Numbered from the stretch's first letter, positions 47,611 to 56,526 are shown. The stretch: DNA of 64,000 nucleotides from Viridibacterium curvum (GCF_039544165.1 NZ_BAABLD010000002.1:496001-560000), one strand, 5' to 3'. The notes: a model not told the origin generated them from the sequence alone. Program-made: numbers and translations.

Positions 47611-48567
47611 CTACAAAGCACCTGCTACCTGCGTGGCACGACGATAGTTGTCTATCGTGTAATGCAGAACCTGCGGCTGGGCTGCCCGGTAGATGCCAAC
47701 ATGCGCACTGTAGGTACCGTAAATCGTCTTACCAAGAAAGGCGGCGGGAAAGCCGAGCTTCCCGGTCCAGTTAAGCACTTGCGCACCATCGAGCCAGAGC
47801 TGAACTTGTCCAGATCCAGAAACACTGGCGTCTGGATTGAAACCGATGACGAATCGATGCCAGCTCCCCGTACTGATTGAACCGCTCCATATGGGCAGTG
47901 CATTGCCGGAAGGCCCATTCGAACCGGCAATGAAATAGTAGTCCGTGTTGCGCACGAGGAACTGCATTTGCCAGGTCGTGCCACCAGGCACGAGCTCAAG
48001 CGCGCCAATCGGTGATCCTGAATCCGCGCCTTCCTGACGAAACTGGTGGAGGATGACCCAGTTGCTTGGAACACTGTCTCCCAGGTCGAGCTTGAAATCC
48101 CAACCGTAGTAACGCATACCACTGGAAAGACTTTGGGCTGTGACCATGTAGTGCTCAACGCGCTGTGTCGTGGCAGTCCCGGCATAAGCATCGGCTTGGT
48201 ACAACAAGGCCGAACCGGCGCCGCCGGCGCCTGGCGTTACCAACAGCGGAGCCTGAACGCCGTTATTCGCAACGTTGTTGAGCCCATAGGTAACACCAGC
48301 ATCGGTAACTGCCCAGGCAGCATCAATGCTAGCCCCCTCCAGGTCGAGAGGCTGCCCGATTAATCCTGCATACGATGAACTCGAGGAGCTGATTGAGGAA
48401 GCACTGGAGCTGGCTGTGGCGGAACTGCTCGCCGAACTCGCAGCACTGCTACTCGAACTCGATACGGACATCGATGATGTGCTGCTGGCGCCAGAGCCGC
48501 CACCACTTCCCTTTCCGCCACCGCATGCTGCGAGGAACAGAAACAAACTCAAACCGATTATTCGCAC
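47611..48567 (-). CDS. Polyserine-linker lipoprotein resembling polysaccharide lyases
   Basis: This 318-residue lipoprotein has a strong signal with lipobox 'FLAAC' (Cys15), then Gly-rich and Ser-rich linker (about 16-65), then a beta-rich domain. 'RVEHYMVTAQSLSSGMRYYG', 'SNWVILHQFRQEGADSGSP' and 'GSWHRFVIGFNPDASVSGSG' followed by 'VQLWLDGAQVLNW' resemble the heparin-lyase-I-like (PF14099 type) jelly-roll fold; this is by-eye recognition only. The GTG at 48567 is decided by GAGGGA just upstream and by the signal peptide. It is divergent from another polyserine lipoprotein gene. Probably cell-surface or periplasmic glycan binding or cleavage. Confidence 0.7.
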   Translation of the reverse strand: MRIIGLSLFLFLAACGGGKGSGGGSGASSTSSMSVSSSSSSAASSASSSATASSSASSISSSSSSYAGLIGQPLDLEGASIDAAWAVTDAGVTYGLNNVANNGVQAPLLVTPGAGGAGSALLYQADAYAGTATTQRVEHYMVTAQSLSSGMRYYGWDFKLDLGDSVPSNWVILHQFRQEGADSGSPIGALELVPGGTTWQMQFLVRNTDYYFIAGSNGPSGNALPIWSGSISTGSWHRFVIGFNPDASVSGSGQVQLWLDGAQVLNWTGKLGFPAAFLGKTIYGTYSAHVGIYRAAQPQVLHYTIDNYRRATQVAGAL

Positions 48568-48761
48568 ACTTCCCTCACAGAGCTTTACGCCAGAAGGTAT
48601 CCTATTTCTTTCGGTATGGCCCCACAACCCACCTTCATCGACGCGGAATATCACGTCGTTCGTCGCAAACCCCTCAAGTTTTTATCGATGCAGTCGACAG
48701 AAGGCTGCAAGGCGCTAGAAGTCATCCGCATCTGAACACCCCCCGTCTGAGAGATATTCGT

Positions 48762-50138
48762 ATGTCCAAGCGTTTCAAGCCGACCCGTCGTGACTTTGTA
48801 AAGCACCTCTCTGTCGGTGTTGGCGGGCTATACCTATCCGCCTGTGGCGGAGGCGGTGGCAGTGCTGGTGGATCAACCTCCAATACGTCAAGCGCCGGCA
48901 CGTCGAGCAGCTCAGTGGCCTCCAGTACAAGTTCCGCCACCTCGGCAAGCAGTTCGTCGTCAGCAGCATCCAGCGCCTCGTCCAGCACAGCTAGCAGCTC
49001 GTCCAGCAGCGCAAGTTCGACCGCAAGCTATTCCGAAATCAATGCGTATTTCGACCGCGGCTACTACGCTGCTGCGTGCTTCCAAGACGGAGCAATGTCG
49101 GTGGCAGCCACCGACGGATCATCTGTCGCCGCGTTTCGCGAAATGGTGCAGGCCGCTGGAAAAAAACTCTCACTCAATAGCGGCTCGGGGTCGCAAACGC
49201 CGTCCACGTTTCCTGTGCCCGGCGCACCGCACGGGGGCGTGCCGCTCTATTCTTCCGATGACGGCGGATTCGTGCACCTGTTCAATGGTTTCAACAAAGG
49301 CTACAACGCAACCGCAGAGGCGGACCTGCCACCGAAAATCGAGCTCGTTTATGTCTGTCGTGCCTATCCAACGATTCGACAAGAGAACTTCCACTCCGGC
49401 TACGGTTGGCCCAACTACAAATTCGGCAATGATGGGAGTGCCATCGTTGGCATCGGGAACTTCGTCAATACCTACACGGGAGGCAAAGGCGGGTTCGACG
49501 AGCTCGAAGTCGTCGTGATTAACGAGGTGTACACGAATGACGCCAGTCGCACTGGCGAGATCTTCATCTCGGATAGCCGGGGTGATCTGATTTCACAAGG
49601 AAGTTTCGTCGACGCAGCCAGTGGCAGCAATTTCATCCGGAACGCAGGCATTGGTTCGGGCGGGCACGGTCAGAACCATGATTTTTTCGGCATGTGGTAC
49701 ACCTTGGGGCGAACCTTGAGCGCCAGTGAACGCTTGGCGGTTCTTGCGAAGCTAAAAACGCGCTACCCCATAGGCAAGACCCCGACCAAACCACATTGTC
49801 GCCCTAGCATTTCGTGGAATAGCGCCACACAATCTTTTGTAGTCACCTTGAACTACAAGCCTGGCACGGCCGGCTTGCCAATCGATCTGGCTCAAACAGT
49901 GATCCGTTGGTATCTTGGAGACCAGCTCGGCTCCAGCACCGGAAACATGCTGGACAAACAGAGCCTGTTCCGGACCACTGATGGCAATACCCTCACCCTC
50001 AAGCGCAGCGATTTCCCGACCCAGTTTCCCACGCCACCGAGCACGAATTATCTGAACGTCGGTGTGACTGTGGCCAACACCGCGGGCACCAAGTGGCGGG
50101 AAGTTTGCGCTTTCCCGTTCCGGGACGACCAGACCTGA
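48762..50138 (+). CDS. Tat-exported polyserine-linker lipoprotein of unknown function
   Basis: This 458-residue protein has a twin-arginine signal ('KPTRRDFVKHLSVGVGG') ending in lipobox 'LSAC' (Cys28), a Gly run, and a polyserine linker (about 40-90). The remaining 370 residues contain no domain I recognise; 'VYVCRAYPTIRQENFHSGYG', 'FDELEVVVINEVYTNDASR' and 'MWYTLGRTLSASERLAVLAK' suggest a beta-rich, possibly LamG-like segment followed by an Ig-like one near the C terminus ('FVVTLNYKPGTAGLPIDLAQ'). Its start lies 195 bases from the divergent lyase-like gene. Folding before export suggests a cofactor or fast folding. Confidence 0.75.
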   Translation: MSKRFKPTRRDFVKHLSVGVGGLYLSACGGGGGSAGGSTSNTSSAGTSSSSVASSTSSATSASSSSSAASSASSSTASSSSSSASSTASYSEINAYFDRGYYAAACFQDGAMSVAATDGSSVAAFREMVQAAGKKLSLNSGSGSQTPSTFPVPGAPHGGVPLYSSDDGGFVHLFNGFNKGYNATAEADLPPKIELVYVCRAYPTIRQENFHSGYGWPNYKFGNDGSAIVGIGNFVNTYTGGKGGFDELEVVVINEVYTNDASRTGEIFISDSRGDLISQGSFVDAASGSNFIRNAGIGSGGHGQNHDFFGMWYTLGRTLSASERLAVLAKLKTRYPIGKTPTKPHCRPSISWNSATQSFVVTLNYKPGTAGLPIDLAQTVIRWYLGDQLGSSTGNMLDKQSLFRTTDGNTLTLKRSDFPTQFPTPPSTNYLNVGVTVANTAGTKWREVCAFPFRDDQT

Positions 50139-50146
50139 ACGTGCTC

Positions 50147-50162
50147 GGGCCGATTGGCCCGG
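50147..50162 (+). terminator. Possible terminator hairpin upstream of urtA
   Basis: A 6-bp GC stem (50147-50152 with 50157-50162) with a 4-base loop lies 9 bases after the lipoprotein stop. No T-tract follows, so this is tentative. Confidence 0.3.
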
Positions 50163-50338
50163 TATTGCGCGCATCTCAAAGTTGAAGCGCCAAGCCTGCG
50201 AGGGGCCGGACAACCCGCGTCCTGAGTCACTCTACGCAATCTGGCGTATTCCGTGTAAACCCCAGCCTCCCTACAGTCTGCCCATCCGGTCAGGTTCTGA
50301 ACCGGTAGTCCTTCAACTTCTGTCAGGGAGTCTCACAC
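50163..50338 (+). promoter_or_regulatory. urtA upstream region
   Basis: About 175 bases before urtA should hold the promoter of the urea locus. A partial palindrome CCGGTCAGGTTCTGAACCGG lies at 50286-50305 and could be an operator. I did not find a good sigma-54 element (GG-N10-GC with flanking consensus), so nitrogen control through NtrC is not visible here. CAGGGAG near 50323-50330 is the urtA ribosome site. Confidence 0.35.
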
Positions 50339-51613
50339 ATGCAATCCCGTCGCAGCTTCATCAAGGCAACCACGCTGGCCTCCGCGCTGGCCATTGCTGG
50401 TCTCTCATCGTTCGCAGTGTCCGCGCAAGAAACCATCAAGGTCGGCATCCTGCACTCGCTGTCCGGCACGATGGCGATCTCCGAGACCGTCCTCAAGGAC
50501 GTAGCGCTCATGACCATCGACGAGATCAACGCCAAGGGTGGCGTGCTCGGCAAGAAGCTTGAGCCCGTGGTCGTGGACCCGGCCTCCAACTGGCCGCTGT
50601 TCGCCGAAAAGGCGCGCCAGCTGATCTCCAAGGACAAGGTTGCCGTGACCTTCGGCTGTTGGACCTCGGTGTCGCGCAAGTCGGTGCTGCCGGTCTATGA
50701 GGAACTCAACAGCCTGCTGTTCTACCCGGTGCAGTACGAAGGTGAAGAACTGTCGAAGAACGTGTTCTACACGGGTGCAGCCCCCAACCAGCAAGCCATC
50801 CCCGCGGTCGAATACCTGATGAGCAAGGACGGCGGTTCGGCCAAGCGCTTCGTGCTGCTGGGTACCGACTACGTCTATCCGCGTACGACCAACAAGATCC
50901 TGCGCGCCTTCCTGAAGAGCAAGGGTGTGGCTGAAGCCGACATCATGGAAGAGTACACGCCGTTCGGTCACAGCGATTACCAGACCATCATCGCCAAGAT
51001 CAAGAAGTTCGCTTCCGAAGGCAAAAAGACCGCCGTCGTATCGACCATCAATGGCGACTCCAACGTGCCCTTCTACAAGGAACTGGGCAACCAGGGCCTG
51101 AAGGCCAGCGACGTGCCTGTCGTCGCCTTCTCGGTGGGTGAAGAAGAACTGCGCGGCGTCGACACCAAACCGCTGGTGGGCCACCTTGCCGCCTGGAACT
51201 ACTTCCAGTCAATCAAGAACCCGACCAACGACGCCTTCATCAAGGCATGGTCCAAGTACGCCAAGGACAAGAAGATCCCTGGCCACATGGACAAGCCGCT
51301 GACCAACGACCCGATGGAAGCCACCTACATCGGCATCAACATGTGGGCGCAAGCCGTCACCAAGGCAAAGTCGACCGATACCGACAAGGTCATCGCAGCC
51401 ATGGCCGGTCAGACCTTCAAGGCGCCGGGTGGCTTCACCTCGACGATGGACAAGGAAAACCATCACCTGCACAAGCCGGTCTTCATCGGCGAAATCAAGG
51501 CTGACGGCCAGTTCAAGGTGGTGTGGAAGACCAAGGGTCCGGTGCAAGCCGACCCGTGGAGCGACTACATCCCCGAGAACAAGGACAAGAAGAACGTCCC
51601 CGAGAAGAAGTAA
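50339..51613 (+). CDS. urtA: Urea ABC transporter substrate-binding protein UrtA
   Basis: UrtA is the periplasmic urea receptor of the five-part UrtABCDE importer. The 424-residue product has a Tat-like signal 'SRRSFIKATTLASALAIAG', and the mature part begins near 'QETIKVGILHSLSGTMAISE', the family hallmark. 'TFGCWTSVSRKSVLPVYEE', 'LFYPVQYEGEELSKNVFYTG' and 'TDYVYPRTTNKIL' are typical of UrtA rather than the amino-acid binding proteins LivJ. Lengths match. A different palindromic repeat follows it before urtB. Confidence 0.95.
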   Translation: MQSRRSFIKATTLASALAIAGLSSFAVSAQETIKVGILHSLSGTMAISETVLKDVALMTIDEINAKGGVLGKKLEPVVVDPASNWPLFAEKARQLISKDKVAVTFGCWTSVSRKSVLPVYEELNSLLFYPVQYEGEELSKNVFYTGAAPNQQAIPAVEYLMSKDGGSAKRFVLLGTDYVYPRTTNKILRAFLKSKGVAEADIMEEYTPFGHSDYQTIIAKIKKFASEGKKTAVVSTINGDSNVPFYKELGNQGLKASDVPVVAFSVGEEELRGVDTKPLVGHLAAWNYFQSIKNPTNDAFIKAWSKYAKDKKIPGHMDKPLTNDPMEATYIGINMWAQAVTKAKSTDTDKVIAAMAGQTFKAPGGFTSTMDKENHHLHKPVFIGEIKADGQFKVVWKTKGPVQADPWSDYIPENKDKKNVPEKK

Positions 51614-51626
51614 GTCGCAAAGCCAG

Positions 51627-51719
51627 CTTCCTCTCCCTTCGCGGAGAGGAAGCGTAGGTCGGCCTTCAGGCCGACAACACAGTTCCTTCAGTGCGATGTC
51701 GGCCTGAAGGCCGACCTAC
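51627..51719. repeat. Hairpin and long inverted repeat between urtA and urtB
   Basis: Two elements lie side by side. 51627-51652 is a 10-bp hairpin (CTTCCTCTCC with GGAGAGGAAG). 51654-51675 and 51698-51719 form a 22-base perfect inverted repeat with a 22-base spacer, and each arm contains the palindrome GTCGGCCT(T/G)(C/A)AGGCCGAC. This looks like a dispersed REP-type element; it may also stabilise urtA mRNA. Confidence 0.85.
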
Positions 51720-51737
51720 AAACGCAATCCGGACAAA

Positions 51738-53375
51738 ATGACGAACTCCATTTGTGCCCGTAGCCTGAGTGTTCGTGCGGCGCGCGCAGCGGCTGCCTTG
51801 CTGATGTGCTGCTTCAGCCTCCTGGCCAGCGCCAAACCCTCCCCCGAGCTGATCCTCAAGCTCGCCAACGAGGACAACGACATCAAGGTCGAAGCCCTCA
51901 ACGCCATTGCCGGCACTGCCGACCCCGAAGCCTTGCCCATACTGCAGGCGCTTGCGAATGACTCCCTCAAGCTCGTCGACGGCAAGCAGGTGCTGATCAT
52001 CGACGGCGACAAGATCACCGACGCCATCACCGGCAAAACGCTGGATACGCTGCCCGAGACGGCTGAAGACGTGGTCACAAACAACCGCGTCAGCGCTGCA
52101 CTCGATGCCGCGCTCGCCTCGCTTGCCATTACTTCGTCCGATCGCGAGGTACGCCTCGACGCGGTCAAGAAGCTGCAGGCCTCGGCCAATGAAGCCATCC
52201 TGCCCCTGCTTGAAAAGGCACTCAGCGTCGAAAAGGACCCGACGATCCTGAAGCTGCTGCAAGTCACGCAAGCCATCGCGCAGATTCAGAGCAAGGACCG
52301 CGCATTGCGTCTCGCGGCAATCAGGAAGATGGGCGAGACCGACGACGCATCGCTAAAGCCCCTGCTTGAAGAAGTGCTCGCCAAGGAGGGCGACACCTTC
52401 AAGGAAAGCGACGAAGCCCTGCGCGTCGAAGCACAGAAATCCATCAATGCCATCAACGCACGCCTGACGCGTGGTGAATGGCTGGGCGGCATTTTCACCG
52501 GCATCAGCCTTGGCAGCATCCTGCTGCTCGCCGCGCTGGGCCTCGCCATTACCTATGGCCTGATGGGCGTCATCAACATGGCGCACGGCGAACTGATCAT
52601 GATCGGCGCCTACGCTACCTTCGTGACGCAGAACCTCATCCGCGCCCACGCACCCGGCCTGTTCGAGTTCTATCCGCTGATCGCCCTGCCCGTGGCCTTC
52701 TTCACGTCAGCACTCATCGGTGTCGCGATGGAGCGCCTCGTCATCCGTCACCTCTACGGCCGTGCGCTGGAAACCCTGCTCGCCACCTGGGGCATCAGCC
52801 TCATCCTCATCCAGCTCGTGCGCAGCATCTTCGGCGCGCAGAATGTGCCCGTCGAGAATCCGCAATGGCTGTCGGGCGGCATCCAGGTCATGAGCAACCT
52901 GATCCTGCCGTACAACCGCCTCGCCATCATTGCCTTCGCTGCCCTCGTCGTACTGGGCATGACGCTGATCCTGACCCGTACGCGCCTCGGTCTCTTCGTG
53001 CGCGCCGTGACGCAGAACCGCCAGATGGCCAGCTGCGTCGGGGTTGCCACCCCGCGCGTCGACACCATGGCCTTTGCGCTGGGTTCGGGCATCGCGGGGT
53101 TAGCCGGCGCGGCGTTGTCGCAGGTCGGCAACGTCGGCCCGGACCTCGGCCAGAGCTACATCATCGACTCGTTCATGGTGGTCGTGCTCGGCGGCGTCGG
53201 TCAGCTTGCCGGCACCGTGTATGCCGCACTCGGCCTCGGCATCCTCTCCAAGCTGCTCGAAGGCTGGGCAGGTGCAGTGCTCGCCAAGATCGCCATCCTC
53301 GTGTTCATCATCATCTTCATCCAGAAGCGTCCCCAGGGTCTCTTCGCGGTGAAGGGAAGGTTTGTGGACAACTGA
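51738..53375 (+). CDS. urtB: Urea ABC transporter permease UrtB
   Basis: UrtB is one of two permeases of the urea importer. The 545-residue product has a signal-like N terminus ('AALLMCCFSLLASA'), then a 220-residue extra domain of helical repeats ('DREVRLDAVKKLQASANEAI'), then a LivH-like permease (about 255-545) with 'ALGLAITYGLMGVINMAHGE' and 'VVVLGGVGQLAGTVYAALG'. The long N-terminal extension is normal for UrtB and distinguishes it from LivH. It precedes urtC after a 202-base gap with repeats. Confidence 0.94.
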   Translation: MTNSICARSLSVRAARAAAALLMCCFSLLASAKPSPELILKLANEDNDIKVEALNAIAGTADPEALPILQALANDSLKLVDGKQVLIIDGDKITDAITGKTLDTLPETAEDVVTNNRVSAALDAALASLAITSSDREVRLDAVKKLQASANEAILPLLEKALSVEKDPTILKLLQVTQAIAQIQSKDRALRLAAIRKMGETDDASLKPLLEEVLAKEGDTFKESDEALRVEAQKSINAINARLTRGEWLGGIFTGISLGSILLLAALGLAITYGLMGVINMAHGELIMIGAYATFVTQNLIRAHAPGLFEFYPLIALPVAFFTSALIGVAMERLVIRHLYGRALETLLATWGISLILIQLVRSIFGAQNVPVENPQWLSGGIQVMSNLILPYNRLAIIAFAALVVLGMTLILTRTRLGLFVRAVTQNRQMASCVGVATPRVDTMAFALGSGIAGLAGAALSQVGNVGPDLGQSYIIDSFMVVVLGGVGQLAGTVYAALGLGILSKLLEGWAGAVLAKIAILVFIIIFIQKRPQGLFAVKGRFVDN

Positions 53376-53444
53376 TGAACCGATCGAGCCGCCTTTATGC
53401 CGTCATTGCTGCCGGCTTTACGAACGGCGTAGCCGCTCAGCGCT

Positions 53445-53483
53445 CCCCTCGCCCGCTTGCGGGAGAGGGGTTGGGGGAGAGGG
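53445..53483. repeat. Palindromic repeat, CCCCTC/GAGGGG type, between urtB and urtC
   Basis: A 12-bp stem with one mismatch (53445-53456 with 53459-53470) is followed by the purine-rich tail TTGGGGGAGAGGG. It resembles the second repeat family found at 56356-56472. Confidence 0.75.
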
Positions 53484-53487
53484 TTAT

Positions 53488-53573
53488 GTCGGGAATCCAG
53501 CGACGTTGCATCAACAGCCTTGCCTCACGAGAAACCCAAAGACACTGGATTCCCGCCTGCGCGGGAAAGACGA
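53488..53573. repeat. GGATTCCCGCC-type inverted repeat ending at urtC
   Basis: The right end (53546-53573) reads TGGATTCCCGCC-TGCGCGGGAA-AGACGA, and the left end (53488-53505) carries a shortened complementary arm, GTCGGGAATCCAGCGACG. The element ends 4 bases before the urtC ATG. The same family occurs at 60603-60685 before ureF. Confidence 0.78.
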
Positions 53574-53577
53574 AATC

Positions 53578-54690
53578 ATGAACAAGACCATCGTCGAACG
53601 TCTCTTCGGCCCGCGTGGCTGGACCCTGCTGGGCATCTTCGCCGCCATCATGATGGTGCTGGTGCCCATCCTCAACCTGGCCGTGCCCGAGGGCAGCGCC
53701 TTCCACCTCTCGACCTACTGGGTCAGCCTGATTGCCAAGATCATGTGCTACGCCATCGTGGCGCTGGCGATGGACCTGGTGTGGGGCTACACCGGCATCC
53801 TGTCGCTGGGCCATGGCCTCTTCTTTGCACTGGGCGGCTACGCCATGGGCATGTACCTGATGCGCGCCATTGGCCGCGACGGCAACTACAAGAGCGACCT
53901 GCCTGACTTCATGGTCTTCCTCAACTGGAAGGAGCTGCCCTGGTACTGGCATGGCACAGACAGCTTCCTTTACACCTTGCTCCTGATCCTCGTCGTGCCC
54001 GGCCTGATCGCCTTCATCTTCGGCTTCTTCGCCTTCCGCTCACGCATCAAGGGTGTGTACTTTTCGATCATCACACAGGCCATGACTTTCGCCGCGATGC
54101 TGCTGTTCTTCCGCAACGAAACCGGCTTCGGCGGCAACAACGGCTTCACCGACTTCAAGCGCATTCTCGGTTTCCACATCGCATCGCCCGAAACGCGCAT
54201 CGTCATGTTCGCGCTCACGGCGCTGCTGCTCATCGGCTTCCTGCTGCTCGGCCGTTACATCGTCACCAGCAAGCTCGGCCGCGTGCTCGCCGCCATTCGC
54301 GATGCCGAGTCACGCACCATGTTCTCCGGCTACAACCCGCTGCCCTACAAACTCTTCATCTGGACTGTCTCGGCCGTCATCTGTGGCATCGCAGGTGCGC
54401 TGTTCGTGCCCCAGGTCGGCATCATCAATCCCGGCGAGATGTCGCCCGCCAACTCCATCGAGATCGCCATCTGGGTGGCCGTCGGCGGGCGCGGCACCCT
54501 CGTCGGGCCTCTCCTCGGCGCAGGTCTCATCAACGGTGTGAAGAGCTGGTTCACCGTGGCTTTCCCCGAATATTGGCTTTACTTCCTCGGGCTTATCTTC
54601 GTGCTGGTCACGCTCTACATGCCAAAGGGTGTCATCGGACTCTCTGCACAACTCAAGAGCCGCTTCGGCAAACGGGAGGGTTCGGCATGA
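53578..54690 (+). CDS. urtC: Urea ABC transporter permease UrtC
   Basis: UrtC is the second permease of the urea importer, 370 residues and LivM-like, with 8-10 helices. Motifs include 'ALAMDLVWGYTGILSLGHGL', 'GNNGFTDFKRILGF' and 'IEIAIWVAVGGRGTLVGPLL'. I chose ATG 53578 since it matches family N termini; the frame is open further upstream through the repeat element but that sequence is not protein-like. The ribosome site appears to be the GGGAAAGA of the repeat end. Its stop overlaps the urtD ATG (ATGA). Confidence 0.94.
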   Translation: MNKTIVERLFGPRGWTLLGIFAAIMMVLVPILNLAVPEGSAFHLSTYWVSLIAKIMCYAIVALAMDLVWGYTGILSLGHGLFFALGGYAMGMYLMRAIGRDGNYKSDLPDFMVFLNWKELPWYWHGTDSFLYTLLLILVVPGLIAFIFGFFAFRSRIKGVYFSIITQAMTFAAMLLFFRNETGFGGNNGFTDFKRILGFHIASPETRIVMFALTALLLIGFLLLGRYIVTSKLGRVLAAIRDAESRTMFSGYNPLPYKLFIWTVSAVICGIAGALFVPQVGIINPGEMSPANSIEIAIWVAVGGRGTLVGPLLGAGLINGVKSWFTVAFPEYWLYFLGLIFVLVTLYMPKGVIGLSAQLKSRFGKREGSA

Positions 54691-55550
54691 ACGCCGCCGT
54701 CAACGAACAACCGGTCCAGCACGCCAGCCAGATCAGCGGTGACGGCGGCTTCCAGTCGAGCGCGACCAGCGGCCGACCGACCGACAGCAGCCAGCTCGAC
54801 ACCACGCACGGCGTCATCCTCTACCTGGAAGATATCGTCGTGACCTTCGATGGCTTCAGAGCCATCAACAAGCTCAACCTCAACATCGACAAGGGCGAGC
54901 TGCGCTCCATCATCGGCCCCAATGGCGCCGGCAAGACGACCATGATGGACGTCATCACCGGCAAGACGCGCCCCGATTCCGGCAAGGCCTTCTTCGGTCA
55001 GACCATCGACCTGACCAAGCTCAACGAAGCACAGATCGCTCACGCCGGCATTGGCCGCAAGTTCCAGAAGCCCACGGTGTTCGAACAGCTCTCGGTTTTC
55101 GAGAATCTCGAACTCGCGATGAAGATGGACAAGGGCATCTGGACCAGCCTGCGCGCCAAGCTCAGCGGCCAGCAGCGCGACAACATCAACAGGACGCTTG
55201 AACTCATCCGCCTGCAGGACCAGGCGCACCGCCCCTCCGGCCTGCTATCGCATGGCCAGAAGCAGTGGCTGGAAATCGGCATGCTGCTGATGCAGGAACC
55301 CGTCGTGCTGCTGCTCGACGAACCGGCCGCCGGCATGACGGATGAAGAGACCGAACGCAGCGGCGAACTCTTCCTCTCGCTGGCCGGCGAGTACACGCTC
55401 ATCGTTGTCGAGCACGACATGGACTTCATCAAGCAGATTTCCGGCGGCCGCAAGGTCACCTGCCTGCACGAGGGCAGCGTCCTGTCCGAAGGCTCGCTGG
55501 AGCAGGTGCAGAACGATGAGCGGGTTATCGAAGTGTATCTCGGGCGCTGA
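54687..55550 (+). CDS. urtD: Urea ABC transporter ATPase UrtD
   Basis: UrtD is one of two nucleotide-binding subunits of the urea importer. The 287-residue protein has a non-conserved N-terminal tail of about 40 residues, then the ABC fold: Walker A 'GPNGAGKTT', signature 'LSHGQKQWLEIGMLLMQEP', Walker B 'VVLLLDEPAAGM'. The 'HGQ' signature variant and 'GIGRKFQKPTVFEQLSVFEN' are typical of UrtD. Translation is coupled to urtC by ATGA overlap; GGGAGGG precedes it. Confidence 0.95.
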   Translation: MNAAVNEQPVQHASQISGDGGFQSSATSGRPTDSSQLDTTHGVILYLEDIVVTFDGFRAINKLNLNIDKGELRSIIGPNGAGKTTMMDVITGKTRPDSGKAFFGQTIDLTKLNEAQIAHAGIGRKFQKPTVFEQLSVFENLELAMKMDKGIWTSLRAKLSGQQRDNINRTLELIRLQDQAHRPSGLLSHGQKQWLEIGMLLMQEPVVLLLDEPAAGMTDEETERSGELFLSLAGEYTLIVVEHDMDFIKQISGGRKVTCLHEGSVLSEGSLEQVQNDERVIEVYLGR

Positions 55551-55561
55551 CGCCTACCGAG

Positions 55562-55618
55562 GTAGGGTGCGCACTGCGCACCACGTAACGCAACAATGGT
55601 GCGCAGTGCGCACCCTAC
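55562..55618. repeat. Perfect 22-bp inverted repeat between urtD and urtE
   Basis: GTAGGGTGCGCACTGCGCAC-CA at 55562-55583 is exactly complementary to 55597-55618, with a 13-base spacer. Each arm contains its own smaller palindrome (TGCGCACTGCGCA type). This is the GGTGCGCA class of dispersed repeat seen in several betaproteobacteria, by my recollection. Confidence 0.88.
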
Positions 55619-55637
55619 GAGACAGGTGTGCCACGCA

Positions 55638-56330
55638 ATGTTGAATGTCGAAAACCTCAACCAGTACTACGGCGGCAGCCACACACTGCGCGGCGTGTCG
55701 CTCTCGCTCAAGCAGGGTGAAGTCACCACCCTGCTCGGTCGCAACGGTGTCGGCAAGACCACCCTGCTCAAATGCCTGATGGGCCTGCTGCCTGTGGCCA
55801 AGGGCTCGGTGAGTTTCGACGGCCGCGACATCACGAAGATGGCCGCCTACCACCGCGCTGCACTGGGCATGGCCTACGTGCCACAGGGCCGCGAGATCTT
55901 CCCGCGCCTCACCGTCGAAGAAAACCTTCTCATGGGCCTCGCCAACGGCAAGGCTTCGCGCGGCATCCCTTCCTACATCTACGAGATGTTCCCCGTGCTC
56001 AAGGACATGCTTGGCCGACGTGGCGGCGACCTCTCCGGCGGCCAGCAGCAGCAGCTCGCCATCGGTCGCGCCCTCACCATGCGCCCCAAGGTGCTGATCC
56101 TCGACGAGCCCACCGAAGGCATCCAGCCCTCCATCATCAAGGACATCGGCGCTGCCATCCGCAAACTCGCCGAAGGCGGCGAGATGGCCATCCTGCTGGT
56201 CGAGCAGTACTACGACTTTGCCGAATCGCTGGCTGACCAGTACGCCGTGATGGCGCGCGGCGAAGTCGTCAAGGCCGGACCCGGTAGCGAGATGAAGGAA
56301 CAGAATGTGAAGAGTCTGGTGGCGATCTGA
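55638..56330 (+). CDS. urtE: Urea ABC transporter ATPase UrtE
   Basis: UrtE is the second nucleotide-binding subunit, 230 residues. It begins 'MLNVENLNQYYGGSHTLRGV', with Walker A 'GRNGVGKTT', signature 'LSGGQQQQLAIGRAL', Walker B 'VLILDEPTEGIQPSI' and the His-switch region replaced by Gln ('LVEQYYDFAESLADQ'), which is normal for LivF/UrtE-type subunits. The ATG at 55638 is chosen over a GTG 14 codons upstream that lies in the repeat. It completes the transporter; urease genes follow. Confidence 0.95.
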   Translation: MLNVENLNQYYGGSHTLRGVSLSLKQGEVTTLLGRNGVGKTTLLKCLMGLLPVAKGSVSFDGRDITKMAAYHRAALGMAYVPQGREIFPRLTVEENLLMGLANGKASRGIPSYIYEMFPVLKDMLGRRGGDLSGGQQQQLAIGRALTMRPKVLILDEPTEGIQPSIIKDIGAAIRKLAEGGEMAILLVEQYYDFAESLADQYAVMARGEVVKAGPGSEMKEQNVKSLVAI

Positions 56331-56355
56331 GGGTTCTTCACGGATTGCGACATAT

Positions 56356-56472
56356 CCCCTCTCCCGCCCCTGACGGGGCACCCTCTCCCCGAGGGAGAGG
56401 GAACGGCAATCAGGGCGCGATCTTTGTAGTCCCCTCCCGTTGAGGGGGAGGGTGGCCGTAGGCCGGGAGAGG
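56356..56472. repeat. Palindromic CCCTCTCCC/GGGAGAGGG repeats between urtE and ureD
   Basis: The 196-base gap holds two repeat blocks. 56381-56401 is a hairpin of CCCTCTCCC with GGGAGAGGG. 56431-56452 is CCCCTCCC-GTTGA-GGGGGAGGG, followed by GGCCGTAGGCC and GGGAGAGG to 56472. They look like fragments of a common intergenic repeat family. Confidence 0.82.
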
Positions 56473-56526
56473 TGAAATCTCTCGCCACCGCCCAGCCTCC
56501 ACGCGAAGCGGCATAATCACTCCACC

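Noticed and set aside
50163..50338. Sigma-54/NtrC promoter before urtA
   Set aside because: No TGGCAC-N5-TTGC-like element with correct GG/GC spacing was found by eye; a computed scan would be needed to exclude it.
51654..51719. Long inverted repeat as an insertion sequence
   Set aside because: The arms enclose only 22 bases, with no transposase and no target-site duplication; a dispersed palindromic repeat fits better.
51738..52470. N-terminal part of urtB as a separate gene
   Set aside because: The frame is continuous and the helical-repeat extension is a known feature of UrtB.
53362..53577. N-terminal extension of urtC from 53362
   Set aside because: The extra 72 codons translate repeat elements and do not match UrtC family N termini; ATG 53578 does.
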